Shown here: positions 1-5,220 of the stretch, one piece after another
How the letters are laid out: every line of letters begins with the position of its first letter
Numbering within the stretch: position 1 is the first letter of the stretch
Assembly: GCA_964608735.1 (NCBI GenBank)
Contig: CAZSPL010000194.1
Span: forward strand, 1-7,817
Direction of reading: 5' to 3'
DNA from: CAZSPL01 sp964608735
GTDB lineage: Bacteria; JAJVIF01; JAPKYR01; CAZSPL01
Length of the DNA stretch: 7,817 bases
Made by a program: the position numbers and the translations under genes
The notes under the pieces: model-generated
The model's database searches: none
The model's input: only the letters and a program-made list of their open reading frames with translations
What the model was told of the DNA's origin: nothing

Positions 1-57
1 ATGGCCTATGGGTTTTGTATAATGTTGCTTTCCAATTTATTTTATTTTTTACTTAAC

Positions 58-131
58 TGGGCGCAGAAGGATTCGAACCCACGACCTCTACCGTGTGAAG
101 GTAGCGCTCTAACCAACTGAGCCAAGCGCCC
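58..131 (-). tRNA. tRNA-Val (anticodon CAC)
   Basis: Read on the minus strand this folds as a 74-nt tRNA: acceptor strand GGGCGCT, D-arm GCTC/GAGC, anticodon stem CTACC/GGTAG around the loop TTCACAC, a 5-nt variable loop, and a T-loop TTCGAAT. The middle of the anticodon loop is CAC, which reads the valine codon GUG. The discriminator base is A at 58, and CCA is not encoded; the bases after it are GTT. Two places pair poorly. The T-stem GTGGG/CCTTC has a U-U mismatch and a G-U pair, and the last acceptor pair (7-66) is U-U. The D and anticodon arms are perfect, so I think it is functional but with a weakened acceptor/T domain. I see no terminator in the AT-rich bases 1-57 downstream. Confidence 0.93.
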
Positions 132-141
132 AGGAGCGTCG

Positions 142-170
142 ATTATACCACAGGATTGGGAGTAAAAAAA
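142..170 (-). promoter_or_regulatory. Promoter of the tRNA-Val gene (extended -10)
   Basis: The minus strand carries TGGTATAAT, a perfect TATAAT (147-142) with the TGn extension. It would start transcription around 135, about 4 nt before the mature tRNA 5' end. At a 17-bp spacing the -35 position (165-170) falls in the T-tract of the preceding terminator and reads TTTTTT, so there is no good -35 box. The extended -10 probably carries the promoter. This is inferred from sequence alone. Confidence 0.6.
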
Positions 171-205
171 AAAGAGAGTAAGGCGTAGGGGGGAACGCCT
201 CACTC
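164..205 (-). terminator. Strong intrinsic terminator, minus strand
   Basis: On the minus strand GAGTGAGGCG (205-196) pairs with CGCCTTACTC (185-176), giving a 10-bp stem with one G-U pair and a C-rich 10-nt loop. It is followed by TC and then ten Ts (173-164). This is a textbook intrinsic terminator. It acts only on leftward transcripts, because the plus-strand side has no T-tract after the stem. There is no minus-strand coding gene directly upstream; the nearest is the sugar transferase at 1036-1668, on the far side of a plus-strand gene. It also insulates the tRNA promoter. Confidence 0.85.
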
Positions 206-211
206 CCTTAT

Positions 212-228
212 ATAATATCAGATATTAT
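212..228. repeat. Perfect 8-1-8 palindrome, possible operator
   Basis: ATAATATC, one A, then GATATTAT form a perfect inverted repeat. It lies in the AT-rich spacer about 100 bp upstream of the PNP-like gene and just outside the minus-strand terminator. It could bind a dimeric regulator or simply be AT-rich sequence. No regulator gene is next to it. Confidence 0.35.
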
Positions 229-314
229 GCAACTTTTCACAACTTAACTCTTCAGAATTCCGGATTTTTTTATCCGCCTTTACCACGTACGACGAATCAC
301 ATCCCACCGGTTTT

Positions 315-323
315 TGATAGAAT
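315..323 (+). promoter_or_regulatory. Extended -10 placing +1 at the ATG of the PNP-like gene
   Basis: TGATAGAAT is an extended -10 (TG, one base, then TAGAAT, 5 of 6 to consensus). Its last base is 7 nt before the A of the ATG at 331, so the expected transcription start is the start codon itself or the base before it. No Shine-Dalgarno sequence precedes the ATG, and an in-frame TAG at 325-327 rules out an earlier start. No clear -35 box is visible at 16-18 bp. Confidence 0.45.
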
Positions 324-330
324 TTAGCCG

Positions 331-1035
331 ATGAGGAAGAAAAGCGAAAAACAATATCCCTACGAATCGACCGAGGCCGTCGCGAAAGCAGCCTCGAAGC
401 TCACCGATATCTGCGCATCGCCGGAATCGGGAGCGGTCATCCTCAGCAGGTCCCCCCTGCTCGACTCGAAGCACAATGATTACGGCGTGGGACTCCCGGG
501 CAATATCCGCATCATCGAGAACAGCCTCGCCTACATCCCGGACCCCACGCGCGGATATGCGACTATTTCATCCTCGACATTCCTCTTCATCAGGTCGCTG
601 CGGGCGGCGGGCGCGACGGACGTCGTGCTTTGCATGCCCGCCGTGGCTCTCGATGAAAATCTTCCCGCCGTCGTCGCTATCGAAGACCAGGTCGATATGC
701 TCTCCCGCCCGCCGCATACCGGAGTGGACCCCGCGGAATGGGAAGAGCGCTTCTTCGCCATGAACTCCGCGTATGACATCGACCGCGCGATGAAGGCGCT
801 CGCCGATGCCGGTCTGCCCGCGAAGTCCGGCATCCTGCTCGGGGTCGGGCCCGCGCAATTCGACACCCCGGCCGGACACGAGGCCGCGCGACGTATCGGC
901 GCCAGCCTCATGTCGGTCCATATCGCCGCACAGTGCCTTATCGCCAAACGCGCCGGACTAAAGGTCACCGGGTTCGCCGAAACCGCCCGAGTCGATCCCG
1001 AAACCATCGGCCTCATCATAAGCCGCGCACTTTGA
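331..1035 (+). CDS. Purine nucleoside phosphorylase-like protein, probable pseudoenzyme
   Basis: The 234-residue protein follows the layout of trimeric class I purine nucleoside phosphorylases. The clearest stretch is residues 141-215: an MNSAYD segment matching the family's DMSxAY, GPAQFDTPA matching GPxYETPAE, and an AKRAGLKVTG segment matching AxHAGMxVLG. Compared with a Bacillus-type enzyme recalled from memory, most active-site motifs are replaced. GSG is SRS (39-41). GRFHYYEG is lost (about 64-75). NAAGG is MPAVA (102-106). The purine-site Glu is Asp178. GMSTVPE is SVHIAAQ (195-201). The base-contacting Asn falls on Arg220. The chain is also shorter than the usual 265-290 residues and lacks the last helix. 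A cytosolic, non-phosphorolytic role (binding or regulatory) is inferred. The ATG at 331 is the first possible start after an in-frame stop. It converges with the transferase, with no spacer. Confidence 0.8.
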   Translation: MRKKSEKQYPYESTEAVAKAASKLTDICASPESGAVILSRSPLLDSKHNDYGVGLPGNIRIIENSLAYIPDPTRGYATISSSTFLFIRSLRAAGATDVVLCMPAVALDENLPAVVAIEDQVDMLSRPPHTGVDPAEWEERFFAMNSAYDIDRAMKALADAGLPAKSGILLGVGPAQFDTPAGHEAARRIGASLMSVHIAAQCLIAKRAGLKVTGFAETARVDPETIGLIISRAL

Positions 1036-1668
1036 TCAGACAGACCCGCGCATGGTCAGCACGGTCAGGATTGTCGCGGCGATAATTTTAATGTCGAATA
1101 CGAATGACTGCTTCTGGATATAAAGCAGGTCATAGCGAAGTTTGTTCCTGAATGACAGGTGATAATCCCCACGCGTCTGCGCGAGCCCGGTAATTCCCGG
1201 CTCGACCTTGAGACGCTCTCCATAGTCAGGCACATCGCGGACGATTTCGGAATAGAGTTCGGGACGTTCCGGGCGCGGCCCAACAACCCCCATATCTCCC
1301 CTCAGCACATTCATGAACTGCGGCAGCTCATCGATATGCGTACGCCTCAGGAACCATCCCACGGCGGTAATACGCGGGTCGTTCATGCTCGCGAGGGTCG
1401 GGCCGCATGAGCCTTCGGCGTTGGGTATCATGGTGCGCAGCTTGATGATATCGAACGGCCGCCCAGCAAGCCCGAGCCGACGCTGCACGAAGAAAGGGCT
1501 GCCCGGGGATTCGATGATTATCGCGAGTATCGCAAGCAGCAACAGCGGGGCCGTAAGCGTAAGCACCGCCGTCGCAAGGATGACATCGAAACATCTGCGC
1601 GCCGGGTTTCGCCTTACAACCCCCGACAGATCCAGCGTAAGCGCTCTACTTCCCGCGTCCTCCGACAT
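1036..1668 (-). CDS. Bacterial sugar transferase (polyprenyl-phosphate hexose-1-phosphate transferase)
   Basis: This 210-residue protein belongs to the bacterial sugar transferase family (PF02397; WbaP/WcaJ catalytic domain and PglC). These enzymes move a sugar-1-phosphate from a UDP-sugar to undecaprenyl phosphate at the inner face of the cytoplasmic membrane, starting a surface polysaccharide or glycan unit. After RCFD there is one hydrophobic segment (about 28-53), with a Ser-Pro break inside FFVQRRLGLAGRPF. Then come IKLRTM (75-80), NDPRIT (96-101), the catalytic Asp-Glu pair in HIDELPQ (Asp113-Glu114), GDMGVVGPRPERPE (114-127 region) and VEPGITGLAQ. It is the short monotopic form, without the N-terminal multi-span region of WcaJ. 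A GGGAG (1677-1673) lies 4 nt before the ATG. The sugar cannot be read from the sequence. No other glycan gene is in the window and no clear promoter is visible. Confidence 0.93.
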   Translation of the reverse strand: MSEDAGSRALTLDLSGVVRRNPARRCFDVILATAVLTLTAPLLLLAILAIIIESPGSPFFVQRRLGLAGRPFDIIKLRTMIPNAEGSCGPTLASMNDPRITAVGWFLRRTHIDELPQFMNVLRGDMGVVGPRPERPELYSEIVRDVPDYGERLKVEPGITGLAQTRGDYHLSFRNKLRYDLLYIQKQSFVFDIKIIAATILTVLTMRGSV

Positions 1669-1934
1669 ATAACTCCCGCACCTGTTGATAAACCGTCAAA
1701 TATTCACGAGCCCTCCCGCGCAAAACACAGCGGGAAGCGGCACCGTTGTCATGGGCAATTGAAGTGCCATATCCGGTTTGACGCCCGGTAATCCGGTAAA
1801 TTCACGCGGGGCTTTGGTGGCAAGGCATTGCGGGGACAATGCAAGCCAAACTGGTTGAATGCATCCAATACGTGGGACATGATAGCCGCACAAAACTCCC
1901 GCGCCGGGCGGAATGTCCCGAGGTTTAATCAACG
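1669..1934. other. Intergenic spacer with no convincing gene
   Basis: This spacer lies upstream of the transferase and downstream of the large lipoprotein gene. It should hold the transferase promoter, but I see no good -35/-10 pair on the minus strand. Small inverted repeats are present: GCATTG/CAATGC around 1828-1845 and GGGACAT (1874-1880) with ATGTCCC (1913-1919). The one open frame across it (minus strand, 1696-1977) has no ribosome binding site and starts inside the inverted-repeat element, so I do not call it. Confidence 0.5.
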
Positions 1935-1957
1935 AAAAAGCCCCTGAAAGGGGCTTT
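1935..1957 (-). terminator. Intrinsic terminator of the propeller lipoprotein gene
   Basis: AAAGCCCC (1937-1944) and GGGGCTTT (1950-1957) form an 8-bp hairpin with a 5-nt loop. On the minus strand GGGGC is followed by five Ts, which fits a rho-independent terminator for the gene ending at 2056. On the plus strand it ends GGGGCTTT then As, so leftward use is favoured. Confidence 0.75.
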
Positions 1958-2047
1958 AAAAAAGTATGGACAGTCACCTATTTCGCTCGAAGATATACGA
2001 TAACCCGAAGTTCCATGAGCGAAATAGGTGATTGTCCCTACTTTTTT
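1958..2047. repeat. 90-bp inverted-repeat element (REP/MITE-like)
   Basis: The left arm (1958-1988) and right arm (2017-2047) are 31-bp inverted repeats with two mismatches, around a 28-nt centre. Both ends read AAAAAAGTA on the outside and CACCTATTTCGCTC on the inside. Both strands would give a long hairpin ending in ACTTTTTT, so it could terminate transcription in either direction. The core resembles, from memory, the GGACAGTCACC/GGTGACTGTCC-type palindromes scattered near REP-associated tyrosine transposases. No transposase is in the window, and I see no clear target-site duplication. It lies between the stop codon at 2056 and the terminator at 1935-1957. Confidence 0.8.
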
Positions 2048-2055
2048 ACTTTTTT

Positions 2056-4743
2056 CTAATCCTCGTCGGTCATGCCGTTGCGGAGGTAATTTCCGTGGAA
2101 CGATACCCACGGCCGCAGCGCCGGGTCTTCGGGGATGAGTGTGTCGAAATTGTGCACGAATATCCGTCCCTGCACCGAGCCGAACGCCATGTCCCACCTG
2201 CCGTCGTTGTTGACATCCCCGAGCGAGGGACATCCCGGCATGCCCAACGAATTGTTCGGCGTAAGACACTGGTATGCATGCACCAGCAGAACACCATATT
2301 CAAGCCGGTCGACATTAACAATATAATACCGTTCCGTGTCGGCCATGAACGGGTCGTTCGCGCCGAATATCGCGTTCAGATGCCCGTCTGCGGAGACATC
2401 GGCAAGAGCCGGACTCGTGAATATATTGCCGCCTCCCGGCATCGCGACGCCCCATATACCGTCGCCGTTCGCGCCGTCAACAATGAACAGGTCGTATTGC
2501 GCGCCCTGGCGGCCCGTGATGACGATATCGGGAACCCCATCGAGATTGCAGTCGCCGACCGCGGGGGAGCCCCGGAAATTGGCTACGAGTTCCTTGGACC
2601 AGATGGCGTATGTCTGTCCGCCGCCGATGCCCTGTCCCTTGAAGCAGAAGACGGTGTCGTCGGCACCCACGGCCACATCATTGACGCCGTCGCCGTCGGC
2701 ATCATAAAGCGCGGGCGACGATTCGACGTTGAAAAGCCCGGTACCGCAGTTGTATTTCCAGATGAGCGCTCCCGTCGCGCCGTTGACCATGTAAACGTGG
2801 CCGTCGTACGCGCCGAACGCGATGTCGGGGATATCATCGTAATTCACGTCGTCCGCCGCGGGCGATGAGCCGATGCCGCCGCCCGCATGGAACGGTGAAG
2901 CCCATATCAGCGAGCCGTCGGTGCCGTCCAAGGCATAGAGGTTGCCGGAGTTGTCGCCGGCTACCACATCATAACCGCCGCCGTTCAGGTCGGTAAGACA
3001 GGGGCTGGAATCGATTATATCCAGCGTGACCACCGACCATTGCTCGAAGCCGGTCGCGCCGTTGATGCAGAAAACCGCGCCCTCTTCGACGCCGTTCGTT
3101 GTGACGAAGATTTCCGGTATGCCGTCACCGGTCACGTCAGCCGCGGCCGGCGATGAGTAAATCGCCGACTGGTGCGTGTCGAATACCCACTTCAGCCCGG
3201 CGGGGGAGCCACCCCCGATGCCGTCGTAGCAGAATACGCTCGCCATACGGTTGGCGCACAATGCGTCATCGTCGTTGTCGTTGTCCATGTCGATAAGGAT
3301 GGTCGAGCCCCAAATCGTATTCTGCTGCCCTGGTAATCCGCTCAACCTCTTCCAGCGCTCGACGGGCGCCCATGGCTGGCACCATTTCTGCACTTCGGTA
3401 TGCGCCTTGTTGTTCGGGCCGTCCCACGCGTCGACCGACCACCAGTTGCCGTCGAAATTCGTCCACGCGATATTCAGGTAACAGGCCGGATAGAACGGCG
3501 GCCAGTTCATGTCGATGGGATACCATTCCGACGTGCTTATCGGATTATCGCCGTCCCACGCATTCTTTATCTTGTTGTAATAGAAAACGTATATCACATC
3601 GGACGGATCCTCCGCGCGGTCGAAATAGAAGCGTATGTGTGAATCGCCGTTCAACCGGTCGATCAATCCCTTGTATGCGCCGCCGTCGTCCACGCTTATC
3701 GGCGGGTCGGTGTCGAATGTTATGGTAATCGGAATCTTGTCGTAATCAATCCACGGGCTGACCGAGTCCTCGACTTCTACATCGAGCAAGTATGTCCCTT
3801 CCTGCGCGGGCCCGCCTGTGGCCGCGGAGTAGTCGAGATGAAGATAGTAGTGATGCAGATAGTTGTTATACTCAGAACTGTGGAAATCCGCTTCCATCAC
3901 GCCAAGGCTGGGATGGATTGGCGTGCAATCCACTCTGACCGCGGCGATATCCGCCTGCCAGTCCCAGACCGGGATATCGATATCACCAAAGATATCCGAG
4001 GCATACCAGTGATGCTCCGGTAAGTCGCTTTGTTTGACGAACTGGTCGAATAATCCCGGCGATTCTTTCATCGGCCCCGGCCAGCTTACATCGACGACAT
4101 ACGGAATCCCGTACATCTCGTTCACTCCCCACGGTTTGGGAACCCTGAGGTGAACCCATGTCGCGTTGGCGTAATGAGCAGGCCAGTACCGCTTATCCGC
4201 CCAGCTTGCGGGGAAATCGAAGAACGGGTTCGGCGTCTCGGCGCCGCCGCCGTGAACCTTCGTCCAGCCGTCCGGATTCTGCGGGCGCACGAATTCCGGG
4301 TATGGGCTGTACGGCAGAATGATGAACCGCACGCTGTACAACCCCAGGTCGGTGGGATTCTTCAGCCTTATCTTAATATGCCAGTCGACATCGACTTCGG
4401 TGATGTTGTCCACATAGGCATCGGTGAAACTCATGCACGAGTTGTACTCCCAGCAGAGAGGCGGAATCACGAACGGCTTGCCGTCGTAATGCGCGAACGC
4501 AGTACGGCTGACTACATTCGTGACTTCCTGCGTCTCGTTGTTGAGGTACAGGGTTCCCGAAACCAGCGCGTGGTGTCCCGAATCCGCCTCCCGTACCGAT
4601 GCCGGCGCCGGTTGCCCACCCGCATCCGGAATCATCGCCGGTTCGCCGGGAACCGCGGGAGATTCGCCGGATGAACATCCGAGAATCCCCATCGGCAGGA
4701 GTATCGAGAGTACGGCGATATAGACTACAAGTTTCTGACGCAT
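2056..4743 (-). CDS. Lipoprotein with N-terminal module, Fn3-like region and FG-GAP beta-propeller
   Basis: The 895-residue protein is a predicted surface lipoprotein. It has a signal peptide with lipobox ILGC (Cys23), then a low-complexity Pro/Ala/Gly linker to about residue 55. Residues about 56-343 form a beta-rich module also recognisable in the two lipoproteins at 5221 and 7400. About 344-450 looks Fn3-like. Residues about 475-860 carry eight repeats of the type SSPAxxDxxxDGxPDIxxG, several with DxDxDG-like calcium loops (DADGDG at 682-687, DVNNDG at 843-848), typical of FG-GAP/VCBS or PQQ-like propellers. Family propellers bind ligands or partner proteins; no catalytic residues are visible. 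The end, WVSFHGNYLRNG, resembles the closing motif of such proteins. I chose the ATG at 4743 over the one at 4797 because GGAGGG (4757-4752) lies at good spacing and the signal peptide begins there. Confidence 0.88.
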   Translation of the reverse strand: MRQKLVVYIAVLSILLPMGILGCSSGESPAVPGEPAMIPDAGGQPAPASVREADSGHHALVSGTLYLNNETQEVTNVVSRTAFAHYDGKPFVIPPLCWEYNSCMSFTDAYVDNITEVDVDWHIKIRLKNPTDLGLYSVRFIILPYSPYPEFVRPQNPDGWTKVHGGGAETPNPFFDFPASWADKRYWPAHYANATWVHLRVPKPWGVNEMYGIPYVVDVSWPGPMKESPGLFDQFVKQSDLPEHHWYASDIFGDIDIPVWDWQADIAAVRVDCTPIHPSLGVMEADFHSSEYNNYLHHYYLHLDYSAATGGPAQEGTYLLDVEVEDSVSPWIDYDKIPITITFDTDPPISVDDGGAYKGLIDRLNGDSHIRFYFDRAEDPSDVIYVFYYNKIKNAWDGDNPISTSEWYPIDMNWPPFYPACYLNIAWTNFDGNWWSVDAWDGPNNKAHTEVQKWCQPWAPVERWKRLSGLPGQQNTIWGSTILIDMDNDNDDDALCANRMASVFCYDGIGGGSPAGLKWVFDTHQSAIYSSPAAADVTGDGIPEIFVTTNGVEEGAVFCINGATGFEQWSVVTLDIIDSSPCLTDLNGGGYDVVAGDNSGNLYALDGTDGSLIWASPFHAGGGIGSSPAADDVNYDDIPDIAFGAYDGHVYMVNGATGALIWKYNCGTGLFNVESSPALYDADGDGVNDVAVGADDTVFCFKGQGIGGGQTYAIWSKELVANFRGSPAVGDCNLDGVPDIVITGRQGAQYDLFIVDGANGDGIWGVAMPGGGNIFTSPALADVSADGHLNAIFGANDPFMADTERYYIVNVDRLEYGVLLVHAYQCLTPNNSLGMPGCPSLGDVNNDGRWDMAFGSVQGRIFVHNFDTLIPEDPALRPWVSFHGNYLRNGMTDED

Positions 4744-4907
4744 TTGTGGCGCCCTCCAATTCTGCTGTTTACTTGACCCCGCATGGGCATGCGGCAATTT
4801 GCCCCCAGGATATTAGATGCGATTAAATGCATTAATGCTTGCATACGGGTAATACCTGTCATATCACATGCAAATTTTATGCAAGCCTCCGAGCCTGGGG
4901 AGAAAGA
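4744..4907 (-). promoter_or_regulatory. Long structured 5' leader of the propeller lipoprotein gene
   Basis: From the predicted start near 4907 to the ATG at 4743 the leader is about 164 nt. It contains a 9-bp perfect inverted repeat (GCTTGCATA 4837-4845 with TATGCAAGC 4878-4886), a 10-bp palindrome GCATTAATGC (4829-4838), a CCGCATG/CATGCGG hairpin (4779-4794), and an overlapping GGCAA/TTGCC hairpin (4793-4803) that excludes it. These sit before the ribosome binding site GGAGGG (4752-4757). I recognise no known riboswitch. The region might control translation or bind a regulator. Confidence 0.4.
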
Positions 4908-4913
4908 TGATTG

Positions 4914-4942
4914 ATTATATTGTACCCCTGTGTATAGTGCAA
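4914..4942 (-). promoter_or_regulatory. Sigma-70 type promoter of the propeller lipoprotein gene
   Basis: On the minus strand TTGCAC (4942-4937), a 17-bp spacer and a perfect TATAAT (4919-4914) form the best housekeeping-type promoter in the window. It points to the lipoprotein gene with its start near 4907. Confidence 0.75.
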
Positions 4943-4943
4943 G

Positions 4944-4962
4944 GTTACAATATTTACGTAAC
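4944..4962. promoter_or_regulatory. Inverted repeat next to the -35 box, possible operator
   Basis: GTTAC (4944-4948) and GTAAC (4958-4962) are inverted around 9 nt. They begin one base upstream of the -35 hexamer of the leftward promoter, where an activator or repressor could sit. The arms are only 5 bp, so chance occurrence is possible. Confidence 0.25.
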
Positions 4963-5014
4963 ACCTGACGGTGGGAGCCTCGCGAGCCCGGCGCCTGACC
5001 GGTTAATCAAGATT

Positions 5015-5026
5015 ATATCATGATAT
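5015..5026. repeat. Perfect 12-bp palindrome in the divergent intergenic region
   Basis: ATATCATGATAT is a perfect palindrome. It is framed by GTTAAT (about 5002-5007) and ATTAAC (5025-5030), giving a larger imperfect dyad. It lies between the leftward promoter and the rightward lipoprotein genes and could be a shared operator. Its half-site resembles that of the palindrome at 212-228. Confidence 0.35.
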
Positions 5027-5162
5027 TAACATTGCCGGTAGATGCGCGAACAGCCCTTGACATAACCGTCCTCCTCTTTCTGAACTGTTTAAACGGCGCG
5101 GGAACGGCAACAAACGTCGGGTATCCTGGCAAGCGATATCCGGGCGGGAGCGTGCACTATTA

Positions 5163-5190
5163 TTGCGCCAGGCTAAAGCATCTGTATCAT
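5163..5190 (+). promoter_or_regulatory. Candidate promoter of the tandem lipoprotein genes
   Basis: TTGCGC (5163-5168), a 16-bp spacer and TATCAT (5185-5190, 5 of 6 to consensus) would start transcription near 5197, leaving a short leader that contains the ribosome binding site AAAGGTGAT before the ATG at 5221. A perfect TTGACA at 5057-5062 has no good -10 partner, so I prefer this one. Confidence 0.4.
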
Positions 5191-5220
5191 TGGAGAATCT
5201 TTGATAAAAGGTGATATTGA

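Noticed and set aside
531..1019. Minus-strand 162-codon open frame opposite the PNP-like gene
   Set aside because: The plus-strand frame has clear family motifs. The reverse frame shows none, and it has no ribosome binding site that I can see.
1696..1977. Minus-strand 93-codon open frame in the spacer
   Set aside because: It starts inside the inverted-repeat element, crosses the terminator hairpin, has no ribosome binding site, and its product shows no recognisable motif.
2032..2868. Plus-strand 278-codon open frame opposite the propeller repeats
   Set aside because: It is antisense to a strongly supported coding frame. Its arginine- and valine-rich product is typical of the reverse frame of GC-rich DNA.
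4744..4797. Upstream ATG at 4797 as the start of the propeller lipoprotein
   Set aside because: It has no ribosome binding site and would put 18 polar residues before the signal peptide. The ATG at 4743 has GGAGGG and begins directly with the signal sequence.
5057..5062. Perfect TTGACA as the -35 box of the tandem lipoprotein genes
   Set aside because: At 16-18 bp there is no TATAAT-like hexamer; the best is TGAACT. It would also leave a leader of about 130 nt.
5020..5214. Plus-strand 64-codon open frame ending 6 nt before the lipoprotein gene
   Set aside because: It has no ribosome binding site, starts in a palindrome, overlaps the predicted promoter, and looks like translated spacer.
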